Origin: Massilia aquatica
GTDB taxonomy: Bacteria > Pseudomonadota > Gammaproteobacteria > Burkholderiales > Burkholderiaceae_D
Reading direction: 5' to 3'
Assembly (NCBI RefSeq): GCF_011682045.1
Contig: NZ_VVIW01000016.1
Location: 1 to 64,000, forward strand
DNA length: 64,000 nt
This document shows positions 1-8,691 of this stretch, one piece after another. The first letter of the stretch is position 1. Each line of letters starts with the position of its first letter. The notes under the pieces are model-generated. The model was not told where the DNA came from, made no database searches, and saw only the letters and a list, made by a program, of their open reading frames with translations. Made by a program: the position numbers and the translations under genes.

Positions 1-121
1 TCGTCGGCTTCTACAACTGCAAACGCATCAATTCAGCATTGGGCAATCTGTCGCCCGCCGTCTACGAACGGAAAATGGCAGTACGCGAACCTATCGTGGT
101 GTCCGAAATTACTTGACCACA
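1..121 (+). mobile_element. Right end of an IS3-family insertion sequence
   Basis: The first 116 bases encode the tail of an IS3-type transposase. Bases 98-121 overlap its last codons and end in ...CCACA, the CA-terminated form expected of an IS3-family right inverted repeat. Read inward from 121 the end is TGTGGTCAAGTAATTTCGG. The rest of the element lies outside the window, so the left repeat and any target-site duplication cannot be checked, and the exact boundary at 121 is inferred. Its position against a gene fragment suggests insertion into an immunity-type gene of the island. Confidence 0.6.
3..116 (+). CDS. IS3-family transposase, C-terminal fragment cut by the window edge
   Basis: The reading frame is open from base 3 and ends at TGA 114-116. 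The peptide contains FYNCKRINSALGNLSPAVYE, which matches the conserved end of the IS3-family DDE integrase domain (consensus of the type YN..R.H..L...P..Y). Only the last 37 residues are present, so the catalytic residues are not visible. In this family the transposase is usually made by frameshifting between two overlapping frames and catalyses copy-out/paste-in transposition. The stop codon lies inside the presumed terminal repeat. Confidence 0.7.
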   Translation, partial: VGFYNCKRINSALGNLSPAVYERKMAVREPIVVSEIT

Positions 122-158
122 GCATGGCGTGAAAGCGTACTCTTACTCATTTGCGCAA

Positions 159-427
159 TGCTGGATGCACAGCTTATTAGCCCGCACCCAGAAATAGACG
201 ATTACCAAGGAAAAAGCTCAAAAGAAATCAGAAACCTGTTAGAGCAAGGTGATCAGGAAAATGGATTTGACGATGACATAATTTGGTATGTCATGCATTT
301 CAATGGCACTGAAAAGTTGCTTGACTTGCTGCGAAAACTTGATCTCAACGAGTGGGCAGTTATTGACGCCGAATTGTCTCTACCTCTTGGCAAGGCTCTT
401 GCAGAAATGAATGTTGTAGAGCTTTAA
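159..427 (+). CDS. Hypothetical protein, probably 5'-truncated by the IS element
   Basis: The frame is open without interruption from the IS boundary (about 122) to TAA at 427, and the first ATG is at 159. No convincing ribosome binding site precedes it. The predicted 89-residue product is acidic in its middle part (ENGFDDDIIWYVMHF) and has no signal peptide or membrane segment. I do not recognise the family. Because the frame enters directly from the insertion sequence, the likeliest reading is the 3' part of a small immunity-type gene whose start was lost. A functional short gene starting at 159 cannot be excluded. Confidence 0.45.
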
Positions 428-542
428 TCGCCCAAACAGAGCCGCGCGGGTCGGCACCTACAAACTACCGGCTTGAATGCTTTCAAGCCACGAAATTATT
501 CCAAATTGGAAACCTTATTTCCAGATGAGTAGGGAAATAAAG

Positions 543-815
543 ATGAGTGATCGCTTGTTAATTGTAGAGTCATTAAGGATTGCCGCGCTAAAAGGCAGCG
601 ATGTTTGCTCCCTTTTAGAAGAGATTCGAACTTCTGTCTCCCCTGGCGCATTTAACTCTTTTACAGCCATGAGCTATCTTATGGAGGCATTTAATTTATC
701 CCTCGTACAGGTGCGGGAGCTATCAGGAGCGTACTACCTCGGTGGGCAAGTCTACTCGGACGAAAAAATCGAGGAAATGATTTATCCCTTAATAAAGGGA
801 GCAATTGATAGCTGA
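543..815 (+). CDS. Hypothetical small cytosolic protein, possible orphan immunity protein
   Basis: The product is about 90 residues, mostly helical in appearance, with no signal peptide or membrane segment. The frame is open from ATG 477, but that codon sits inside a perfect inverted repeat (470-489). ATG 525 has no good Shine-Dalgarno sequence, whereas ATG 543 is preceded by AGGGAA (531-536), so 543 was chosen. The protein begins MSDRLLIVESLRIAALKG and ends in a SDEKIEEMIYPLIKG segment. I do not recognise the family. Its place just before the Rhs locus, in a run of similar small genes, suggests an immunity role by context only. Confidence 0.5.
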   Translation: MSDRLLIVESLRIAALKGSDVCSLLEEIRTSVSPGAFNSFTAMSYLMEAFNLSLVQVRELSGAYYLGGQVYSDEKIEEMIYPLIKGAIDS

Positions 816-927
816 CAATTTGGCATAGGTGTCGCGAATCTTGGAATATTGTCATTATGGAGGCCCGTGTCCCCTTAGAGTGAACATTCGATGCTTTTCA
901 GGCGAGATTAATTAGTCGCTGCCGGGC

Positions 928-1473
928 ATCGGAGAATAGTTTTACTCGTCGTACGAGAACCACATTCGCGCGCACGCACGACTGCTGCGTCGAATTGGTT
1001 GACGACAAAAGAACGCGCGACCTGTCCGCCCTACCCCACACGGCTACCCACATTACGCGCTTGTTCGGACAGGCCGATGCCAACGACTACCGGACCAGAT
1101 GGCCTACGACCAGCGCCGGCTGGCTGAACCGCTCGAAGACAACGCCGGTTGTAAATTCTTGCTGACGTTTGAAGACCTTCAAGGCTATCCGCGCCTGCGC
1201 AGCATTGCCACGTGGCCGGGCGAGCCCGATATAGGCCCTGATCCCAGGCTGCTGGTCTCGTACGACGACGATGCAAGCGGCACGCTAGACATGGTCAGCA
1301 ACGGCAAGGGCACTCTGTCATGGTCGAACACAGCCAGCCAAGCGCACTGGCACCGCGCCATGAATACAACGGATACGCCACCAGCGGCAAAATCACGCGC
1401 ACCTGCGGCAACGACGGCCACGCGTGGAACCATCGCTACCTGGACCAGAAAACGGTCGTCCACCGACAATCCG
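928..1473 (+). pseudogene. Decayed rhs core fragment
   Basis: This stretch is a degraded duplicate of the internal rhs segment at about 2787-3335. Shared landmarks, in order, are GAATTGGTTGACGA (cf. GAGCTGGTTGACGA), the GYPRLRSIA peptide, ELLVSYDYDASG-like sequence (here RLLVSYDDDASG), VSNGKG, and finally TCGTCCACCGACAAT (cf. GTCGTCACCGACAAT). Frame changes and small indels break it: the 1099-1605 frame reads the middle but loses the homology after about 1330. Homology stops abruptly near 1473, about 30 bases before the intact rhs start. It is a remnant of an older or tandem rhs copy and cannot make a functional protein. Confidence 0.8.
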
Positions 1474-1505
1474 TTTTTTAAGTCCCCAGTTCAATATCGT
1501 ATAAA

Positions 1506-4500
1506 ATGGTGGACGCACAAGATTGCATTCCCAGTATCAACCCCGCTGATTTCCGTTACACCCGCAGAAAGATCCTCTCCATGTTCAATGTTGACCTCTC
1601 TCTAGATTTTCCGCAATTTGGCAGAGTCCTGAACGACTTGGAGCGGACCTATCTGCCGAGTGGCGCGAAGGCGGTCGAGGATTTTCATGAACGCCTGAAA
1701 CGATTGTCTAAATCGTATCCTCTACCCAGCATGCGGGATGTCGCGGAGCAATTTCCGCAAGGCCGCATCATCATGGCGGTAGAGCAGGCGCTGGAGACCT
1801 CGAACCACCTTGTCCTGGCGCGCCTGGCGTCGACGGTCGAGGGGCTCGACTTCAGCATGGTGCGGCCGATCCTGATCGGCGTCGCCAAAGAAATTGCCAT
1901 GTATCTTGGCGGTGGCGCTGTGCTGGGTGGCGCGGTGGGCGGCGCTCTCGGCGCGCTGGCCGGCGGCGTCGGCGCGATACCGGGTGCGGTCGTGGGCGCG
2001 CAGGTGGGCATCGATATTGCCATGGCGATCATGGCCTTGGTGGGTTTGCACGACCTGGCGGTCGCTTTCGTTCCCATGGTGTCGAAGCTGTTTTCGCCCA
2101 TCATCGACGGCTTCGCTTTAGCGGTGCGTGCCGGCATGCTGCCGCTTAACCAGAGCGCAAGACGCCACGAAATGATCAATCAGGCGGCGGTATCTTTTGC
2201 AGAAGGCAAATTCTTCCTGATTATCGGGCTGCTGGGCGCGGTCGCGGCGGTGTACGCGGGCAAACTCACGTCCGCCGTACTCAAAAAAATCGCAGGCGGC
2301 AAATTAGGACAGGGATTTGCCACCTGGCTGGCAAAGAACGAGCAGATCGTGATGAGCCACCCCAAATTACGGATCAAAACCTCGGCGGCGGCCGAAGGGC
2401 CGGGCAAGGGGCCGAGTGCGCCAAAACCGGCGCCGGCGCAAGCGGAGGCTCCCAAGCCCAAGCCGGCCGCAGCCCGGAATGAAGGCCAGGCCAACATACC
2501 GTGCCTAAAATGCGTACCCTCTGTAGGTGCTCCCATCAGCCCTATCACCGGCAGCAAGTTCCTCGCCGACGCCATGGACCTGGACTTCGCCCTGCCGGCA
2601 GCGCTGCCCTTGATTTGGCAGCGCACCTACAGCTCGGCCCAACGCCAGGCCGGCTGGCTCGGCTCCGGCTGGGAAACACCGCTGTCGATTGCCCTCGAAA
2701 TCAACGTCGACAGCGTTGTTGTGCTCGCGCCCTTCGCACGCGAGATCACCTTCTCGGTGCCGGCCATCGGCGAATCGCTGTACTCGCCGTCCGAGAAAAT
2801 TACCCTGGTACGCACGGATGCGCGCTGCTTCGAGCTGGTTGACGAGAACGGAGAACGCGATCTGTTCGCCCTGCCCGACACGGCCAGCAACATCGCGCGT
2901 CTGGTCGGCCAGATCGACGCCAACGGCAACCGCATCACCATTTCCTACAACCTGCGCCAATTGCCCGAGCGGGTCGACGACAGCGCCGGGCGCAGCTTCC
3001 TGCTGGCGTTTGAAGACCACCGCGGCTACCCGCGCCTGCGCAGCATTGCCGTGCAGCCAGCCGAGCCCGAGATCGATACCGACCCGGAACTGCTGGTCTC
3101 GTACGACTACGATGCCAGCGGCAACCTGGCCACGGTCAGCAACGGCAAGGGCGCCGTGATGCGCCAGTTCGTCTATCGCAATCACGTGATGGTCGAACAC
3201 AGCCAGCCAGGCGGACTTGTATCGCGCTATGAATACGACGAGTACGCCGCCAGCGGCAAGGTCACGCGCAACTGGGTCAACGATGGCCGCTCGTGGAACC
3301 TGCGCTATCTGGCACAGGAAACCGTCGTCACCGACAATCTGAGGCGCGAAGAGCGCTACCGCTTCGACGCCAGCAAGCGCTTCATCGGCAAGGTGGACGC
3401 GGCCGGCGGCGTGACCACGCGCCATCTCGACAGCAACGGCAACGTGTTGGCCATCGTCGATGCCGGCGGGCGCAGCGTGAGCTACCGCTACGACCAGCGC
3501 GGCCGCGTGACCCGCATCGACAGCGACGGCAAGGGCACCGGCATCGTCTACGACACCCGCGTCGACAAACCGGCGCTGATCACTGACGCGCTCGGCGCCA
3601 CCACTGCCCTGCGCTACGACGAGTTCGGCAACCTGGCCAGCGTGACCGACGCGCTGGGCCAGCGCACGTCCTACCAGTACGATGCAAACGGCTTGCCGGT
3701 CAAGGTGACCGATGCGGCCGGCGGCGTCAAGCGGCTCGATTACAACCGCGGCGCACAACTAATCAGCTATACCGATTGTTCCAATAACACGACCCACTTC
3801 AACTACGACGACAAGGGCCGCCTGCTGCGCGCCACCGACGCCAGCGGCAACAGCACCGTCTACAACTACGAGCCGCTCGGCCGGCCTGCAGGGGCCGACC
3901 AGGCCCAGGGTGCCGAACGCTACGAGTACGATCCGCTGGGACGCCTGACCGCGCACATCGACCCGCTCGGCAACCGCACCAGCTACGTGCTCGACACCGA
4001 TGGCCAGCCGCTCAAGCGCATTGACGCGCGCGGGGGCGTGATGGAATACCGCTACGACGATGCCCGCCGTCTGGCCGAGCTGATCAACGAAAACGGCGAC
4101 GCCCACCGCTTCGTCTACGACGCATTTGATCGCCTGATCGAAGAAACCGGTTTCGACGCGCGCCTGACGCGTTACCGTTACGACAACAGCGGTCTGCTCA
4201 CTGCCAAGGAAGAACTCGGCAGCGGCGAGCGCAGTGAGTACACGCGCATCGACACCCACTACAGTCGCGACAGCGGCGGCCAGCTGGTCGAAACGCTGAT
4301 CTCGCGCGCCACCGGCGACACCCAGGCTGAACAATTGCGCCTGCGTTACGCCTACGATGCCGTCGGACGCATGACCCAGGCCATTAATGCGGACGCCGAA
4401 GTGAACCTGCGCTACGATGCGCTGGGCCAGCTGGTGGGTGAGCAGACCACAGCGCGCGACTTCAGTACCGAGCTGCGCCACGAGTATGACGAGCTGGGCA

Positions 4501-6209
4501 ACCGGATCAAAACGGTCTTACCCGACGGACGCGTGCTGAACAACTTGTTTTACGGCTCGGGACACCTGCACCAGATCAACATCGACGGCGAGGTCATCAC
4601 CGATATCGACCGCGACCAGCTGCACCGTGCCACCAGCCGCACCCAGGGTGCGCTGACCAGCCAGTTCCAGTACGACCCGGTCGGACGGCTGCTGGCGCAG
4701 GTTGCCGGCCATCTGGGCGTGGGCGCCAGCACCGAGCCCGTAATCGCGCGCCGTTACCAGTACGACGAGAGCGGCAACCTGCTCGCGGTCGACGACAAGC
4801 GCAACGGCCGCAAGACCTACAGCTACGACGTGCTCGGCCGCATCATGAGCGCAGTACAGCCGACCCTGGCGGAGCGCTTCGCGTTCGACCCGGCGCACAA
4901 TCTGCTCGATACGACGGTGGCGAGCGCCGGCCGGGTCGAAGGCAACCGCGTGCGCGTGTTCGAAGACAAGCGCTATGACTACGACGCGCACGGCAACCTG
5001 ACCGAAAAACTGACCGGCAAGCACACGCGCCTGAAGCTGGAATGGAATGCGGCGCATCAGCTGGTCAAGTCGGTGGTCACGCGCAATGCCCAGGAATCGA
5101 ATCCAACGGTGCAGACCGTCAAGTACGCCTACGATCCGTTCGGGCGCAGGATGATCAAGCGCGATGGCTTTGGCCTGACGCGCTTTGTGTGGGAAGGCAA
5201 TCGCTTGCTGTGCGAGGCGCGCGGCAAATGGGAGCGCACCTATGTCTATGAGCCGGACTCGTTCGTGCCGCTGGCGCAGCTCGATTCGCTTGCAGGCGAA
5301 GGCGACAGCGAACGCCGCAGCGAAGTCCATTACATCCACACCGATCATCTGGGCACGCCGAATGAAGTGACCGACCAGCAAGGCGAGATTGTCTGGGCCA
5401 CGCAGTACAAGGCGTGGGGCAACGTGCTGCGCGTCGTGCATGCGGCGCCGACGCGCCACAGTGTGGCCGCTGTCGAGGCCGAGGCGGCCAATGACGCTGC
5501 ACAGTTCCAGCCGATCCGCTTCCTCGGGCAGTATCACGACAGCGAAACCGGCTTGAATTACAACCGCTTCCGCTACTACGACGCGGACTGCGGGCGCTAT
5601 GTGTCGCTCGATCCGATCGGACTTGCGGGAGGAAGTAACTCGTACCAATATGCGCCGAATCCGAGCGCGTGGGTCGATCCGCTTGGCTTGGCGAAAACAT
5701 GCGCGTGTGATGGAGCGAACAAGGCGTCCGCCGCAGATCCGGCAGCGATCCGCGCGCGGGTCTTGGGCAATATCGCCGATAGCCAGGCGGCACGCGCGTC
5801 CTCGCAATTTCAACAGCTAAGCCGCTACGAAACGGCCTACAAGTTCTATGCAGACGCCGGTTATTCCGCGGATCGCGCTGCCGGCCACCTGGCGGGAATT
5901 GACTTTACACTACCCGTATCACTGACCGAATTGACGGCGGGTAAAAACTATTTGCAGTATCCGATGGATGGAAAAATGGGTAACTATTTCACGACCATTG
6001 GCACGCCGGCGGAGACCATCGGCATCAATCCTGCCGGACGTGTGCCGACGCTCTACACGCCGACCAAGAACACCCCGGCCTTACAGAGCACTGCCGCCGA
6101 TATCCTTGATACCTGGACGGTTCCAACGCAGCCGTACATGACGCAGGGCGGCGGCATACAATATTTCGTCAAAGACAAGAGCATTTTTGTAGAGGTTCCA
6201 ACACCATGA
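1506..6209 (+). CDS. Rhs polymorphic toxin with C-terminal Tse6-like (NADase-type) tip
   Basis: This 1567-residue protein has Rhs architecture. Gly/Ala-rich hydrophobic segments lie near residues 134-178 and 236-260, and a DUF6531-type segment starts near 345 (VGAPISPITGSKF). A long array of YD repeats follows (RYDxxGxL, about 450-1280), then the core-closing motif FRYYDADCGRYVSLDPIGL ending in NPSAWVDPLGL (about 1350-1395). The variable tip is residues ~1397-1567. It carries GNYFTTIGTPAETIGINP, LQSTAADILDTW and GGGIQYF, which I associate with the Tse6/toxin-46 NAD(P)+ glycohydrolase group, an assignment supported by the Tsi6-like gene behind it. Rhs cores form a shell that holds the tip until type VI delivery. 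No PAAR motif, VgrG or Eag gene is visible in the window. ATG 1506 has no clear Shine-Dalgarno sequence; ATG 1581 is an alternative. Confidence 0.9.
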   Translation: MVDAQDCIPSINPADFRYTRRKILSMFNVDLSLDFPQFGRVLNDLERTYLPSGAKAVEDFHERLKRLSKSYPLPSMRDVAEQFPQGRIIMAVEQALETSNHLVLARLASTVEGLDFSMVRPILIGVAKEIAMYLGGGAVLGGAVGGALGALAGGVGAIPGAVVGAQVGIDIAMAIMALVGLHDLAVAFVPMVSKLFSPIIDGFALAVRAGMLPLNQSARRHEMINQAAVSFAEGKFFLIIGLLGAVAAVYAGKLTSAVLKKIAGGKLGQGFATWLAKNEQIVMSHPKLRIKTSAAAEGPGKGPSAPKPAPAQAEAPKPKPAAARNEGQANIPCLKCVPSVGAPISPITGSKFLADAMDLDFALPAALPLIWQRTYSSAQRQAGWLGSGWETPLSIALEINVDSVVVLAPFAREITFSVPAIGESLYSPSEKITLVRTDARCFELVDENGERDLFALPDTASNIARLVGQIDANGNRITISYNLRQLPERVDDSAGRSFLLAFEDHRGYPRLRSIAVQPAEPEIDTDPELLVSYDYDASGNLATVSNGKGAVMRQFVYRNHVMVEHSQPGGLVSRYEYDEYAASGKVTRNWVNDGRSWNLRYLAQETVVTDNLRREERYRFDASKRFIGKVDAAGGVTTRHLDSNGNVLAIVDAGGRSVSYRYDQRGRVTRIDSDGKGTGIVYDTRVDKPALITDALGATTALRYDEFGNLASVTDALGQRTSYQYDANGLPVKVTDAAGGVKRLDYNRGAQLISYTDCSNNTTHFNYDDKGRLLRATDASGNSTVYNYEPLGRPAGADQAQGAERYEYDPLGRLTAHIDPLGNRTSYVLDTDGQPLKRIDARGGVMEYRYDDARRLAELINENGDAHRFVYDAFDRLIEETGFDARLTRYRYDNSGLLTAKEELGSGERSEYTRIDTHYSRDSGGQLVETLISRATGDTQAEQLRLRYAYDAVGRMTQAINADAEVNLRYDALGQLVGEQTTARDFSTELRHEYDELGNRIKTVLPDGRVLNNLFYGSGHLHQINIDGEVITDIDRDQLHRATSRTQGALTSQFQYDPVGRLLAQVAGHLGVGASTEPVIARRYQYDESGNLLAVDDKRNGRKTYSYDVLGRIMSAVQPTLAERFAFDPAHNLLDTTVASAGRVEGNRVRVFEDKRYDYDAHGNLTEKLTGKHTRLKLEWNAAHQLVKSVVTRNAQESNPTVQTVKYAYDPFGRRMIKRDGFGLTRFVWEGNRLLCEARGKWERTYVYEPDSFVPLAQLDSLAGEGDSERRSEVHYIHTDHLGTPNEVTDQQGEIVWATQYKAWGNVLRVVHAAPTRHSVAAVEAEAANDAAQFQPIRFLGQYHDSETGLNYNRFRYYDADCGRYVSLDPIGLAGGSNSYQYAPNPSAWVDPLGLAKTCACDGANKASAADPAAIRARVLGNIADSQAARASSQFQQLSRYETAYKFYADAGYSADRAAGHLAGIDFTLPVSLTELTAGKNYLQYPMDGKMGNYFTTIGTPAETIGINPAGRVPTLYTPTKNTPALQSTAADILDTWTVPTQPYMTQGGGIQYFVKDKSIFVEVPTP

Positions 6210-6463
6210 GCAGAGAGCAACTTTTAGAGCTTGGCCGGCAGAAGTGCAGCGCCTTGCTTGCCCAATACCCAAGTAGCACCGCGCTGTTGTCGGTGTTACG
6301 CCAGATCGAGTATCTGATCGGATTAGACAACGGGACCATCACAGACAGATCCAGGCTAAAAGAAATCATCATCGGCGTCCTTACCGCGCGAGAAATTGAA
6401 CCTTTGGACGATGACGCAGCCGAGACCTTCTACCAAATCGCGAGCGAGGCAAAGCGGATGTAA
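6206..6463 (+). CDS. Tsi6-family-like immunity protein, cognate to the Rhs tip
   Basis: This 85-residue cytosolic protein overlaps the rhs stop by 4 bp (ATGA), so the two are translationally coupled, as expected for a toxin-immunity pair. It has an all-helical look: LLELGRQKCSALLAQYP, then VLRQIEYLIGL, then DRSRLKEIIIGVLTAREIE. The order 'RYP..., Q-x-x-YL, DRSRL..., REIE' is what I remember of Tsi6, the immunity protein of the NADase Tse6. The inferred role is to bind the tip and protect the producer and its kin from NAD(P)+ depletion. The assignment is by recollection of the family pattern, so it is moderately sure. The coupling itself is directly visible. Confidence 0.7.
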   Translation: MSREQLLELGRQKCSALLAQYPSSTALLSVLRQIEYLIGLDNGTITDRSRLKEIIIGVLTAREIEPLDDDAAETFYQIASEAKRM

Positions 6464-6503
6464 TTAACGGGACACATGCCGCTCAGGGGGCCGCAGGTAG
6501 ACA

Positions 6504-7276
6504 ATGAAGAATCTTCTTTTAGCAGAAAATATTGGAATAAAGCTTTTCCCTGTACCCAGACCAACTAGCGACACAAAGTTTCTGTTCGAATCAAGTGTTT
6601 CGCTTGTTGCATGTGGGAAAATTCTTACAGAAGGTGACGGAACCGTCCGCAGTCTTTTATCGGAAAGCATCGGGAGTGACCCCTGGTTCACCGACAATTC
6701 GGATTTTTCAGGTTTCAACACTCCGGCGAGCTGCATTCATTGATATTGAAGGTACCGCCAGAGAACGCCTTGCTCGAAAACTGCCTTCCTCCACCTCAGG
6801 ACGGATATTTTTCCATCAGATTGACATCCGAGGAAAAAGGTTTTACCGTCCCGCCCCAGATTTATCGAAACTTCGATCCAGTTCGACGAACCTTACACTG
6901 CTTTACCCGAACCACCGCATCTGAAACCGTTTATCGAATCGCATCGAATTTATCGTTAATTTTTGATGATAGTAACGTTCTAAGCGGATGGATTTTTTAC
7001 CAGCCCTTGGAAAATATATCCGATTCCTATCTCGGCGCAAACGATACGGGCGTGGTGGATGACGCTACTTACAAAGTGTTTTCCGATTATTACAGAATTT
7101 TCAGCGACAACGAACTTGAAACATACGATGATGATCTTGAAGTGCTAGTCGAAAAATTACTGAGTGAAATTAGTTCGGAAAGAATATCGAGAATAACCGG
7201 AACGACAAGGCGGCGACTAATGGAAGAAGCGCTTCGGGATTTACAGGACTATTGGGGTCGTTCGAACAAATACTGA
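6504..7276 (+). pseudogene. Frameshifted copy 1 of a ~255-aa putative immunity family
   Basis: Two frames together match the intact paralogues at 7334 and 12363. The first (ATG 6504, preceded by AGGTAG) encodes MKNLLLAENIGIKL... to SDPWFTDNSDF. The second continues with HSLILKVPPENA, QDGYFSIRLTSEEKGF, LSLIFDDSNVLSGWIFY and a C-terminal RRRLMEEALRDLQDYW. The break is one missing T in the run at 6704-6708: the paralogue at 7334 has six T's (GATTTTTTC) where this copy has five. Either the gene is dead or the base was lost in sequencing. Without the shift the product would be about 257 residues, cytosolic and acidic. I do not recognise a named family. Confidence 0.75.
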
Positions 7277-7333
7277 TGGAGAATTTCCCCTCAAATAATG
7301 GAATTTTGCCTGCATCGGCAAAAAACAAATGAA

Positions 7334-8095
7334 ATGAATAGATTTTTCTTAACGAAGGACATTGAGATAAAATTCACTCCTGCCTCAACACCAATTAGCG
7401 AGACTAATTTCATATTCAGTTCCGGCGGGTTGCTCGCTGCAGCTGGCAAGTTTATCAGACAAACCAATACAACTCTCAACAACCTTATTGATGAAAGCAT
7501 CGGAAGCGAAACCTGGTTTACCGAAAATACCGATTTTTTCCGGTTTTACGATTCAGGTGAGCTACATTCGATCATACTGGATATATCTGAAGAAAATGCC
7601 CCATTTGATTATGCAATCCAGCAATCTCATGAGGGGTATTTTTCCATCAAGCTCTGCACAGCGGAAAAGTTTTTCATTGTTACTCCTCAGGTGTACCGAT
7701 CGTTCAATTCTTCCAGAAGGGAGTTATACTGCTTTACCGATAATATCGCCCCCAAGACCGTCTTTAAGATTACGGCAAATTTATCGCTGATGTTTAATGA
7801 CGACAACGTATTCGCTGGATGGATTTTTTATAACCCTTTAGAAAACATCACGACTTCTTTTCAGGGTGAAAAAGATACGATTGAAGTAGACGATGAGACG
7901 TACAAGATTTTTGCCGATTTTTTCGATATTGTCAGCAAAAATGAAGACGCGCTGCACGACGATTACGAAACAGTAATTGAAAAGCTCTTGATTGAAATCG
8001 GTCCCGAAAGAACTTCCAAAATATGTGGGAATATACGCCGGCAAGCACTCGAAACAACCCAGAAGGACTTAAAGGAGTATTTTCTCGATACTTGA
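7334..8095 (+). CDS. Copy 2 of the ~255-aa putative immunity family
   Basis: The 253-residue acidic product has no signal peptide or membrane span. ATG 7334 (MNRFFLTKDIEIKF) is chosen over the upstream in-frame ATG 7298 because it aligns with the starts of the two paralogues (MKNLLLAENIGIKL, MSKFFLAPNVQIEL). Conserved blocks are WFTENTDFFRFYDSGELHS, EGYFSIKL, RRELYCFT, LSLMFNDDNVFAGW, PLENI and DDETYKIFADFFDI, with a helical C-terminus. It follows the frameshifted copy by about 57 bp. The role is unknown; repeated copies behind an Rhs toxin suggest immunity to a lost or variable tip. Codon use is AT-rich compared with the flagellar genes, which fits acquisition by transfer. Confidence 0.65.
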   Translation: MNRFFLTKDIEIKFTPASTPISETNFIFSSGGLLAAAGKFIRQTNTTLNNLIDESIGSETWFTENTDFFRFYDSGELHSIILDISEENAPFDYAIQQSHEGYFSIKLCTAEKFFIVTPQVYRSFNSSRRELYCFTDNIAPKTVFKITANLSLMFNDDNVFAGWIFYNPLENITTSFQGEKDTIEVDDETYKIFADFFDIVSKNEDALHDDYETVIEKLLIEIGPERTSKICGNIRRQALETTQKDLKEYFLDT

Positions 8096-8224
8096 AGTAC
8101 CGAAAAAATCATTATACTGCTGAGCAAAAATGATTTCAGTGGAGAGAAGGATCAGGCTGTCGCCGAAATGATAGGAACAGCCTCAAGCACGGCACACACT
8201 ATCAACGTTCTTCAGGCAAGAAAA

Positions 8225-8620
8225 ATGAATGCATTCAGATTGAAAACGCATAGCATCCTTGAAAGATATGGAAATTTTTGTGACGGTGCCATAATATCCT
8301 GTGAATGCGTCTTTAGATCGAACCTACGTACTTCAGCGAAGATCGTATTTCCTGCCAAAAATAAGGAGAACCAGCAATGGAAAAAAATCGCGATTACTAT
8401 GGACGAGGTCGAGGAAATGTATATGAAGGTCAGAAGCGATCTACTTAATACAATACTACTTAGCGTCAGGATTCTGGAATATGACGACCTCATTTGCATT
8501 GATGTTGATGGGAATTATTCGTCGACTGGCGGTCCTGTAACCCTGACCGAAGTCCGAGAGGATGGAGATTACTATCTCATCGGGAAACGCGTTTCTGCTG
8601 AAGAGTTACGTGGCGAATAG
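8225..8620 (+). CDS. Hypothetical protein, paralogue of the N-terminal half of the next gene
   Basis: The 131-residue product aligns over its whole length with the first ~125 residues of the next gene: ILERYGNFCDGAIIS with IFRNYNSFIGSSLIS, and ICIDVDGNYSS with WCLDIDGNYTG, followed by TEVREDGDYYLIGKRV. ATG 8225 was chosen because the two N-termini then align without a gap; the frame is open back to ATG 8168. No signal peptide or membrane segment is present. The family is unknown to me. A tandem pair of diverged paralogues in this island fits duplicated immunity genes, which is inference. Confidence 0.6.
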   Translation: MNAFRLKTHSILERYGNFCDGAIISCECVFRSNLRTSAKIVFPAKNKENQQWKKIAITMDEVEEMYMKVRSDLLNTILLSVRILEYDDLICIDVDGNYSSTGGPVTLTEVREDGDYYLIGKRVSAEELRGE

Positions 8621-8691
8621 TTCCTAAATGAACGGCTTTACATGCGATAGACGAAGTCAACCAGCCGATTCACATAATCTCCCAGTACAGA

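Noticed and set aside
898-1469. Small - strand frames opposite the rhs remnant
   Set aside because: They are antisense to a clearly identifiable rhs fragment.
1506-2400. PAAR domain or Eag-chaperone binding region in the Rhs N-terminus
   Set aside because: Hydrophobic Gly/Ala segments are present but I could not find a PAAR motif, and no Eag or VgrG gene is nearby, so the delivery route is left open.
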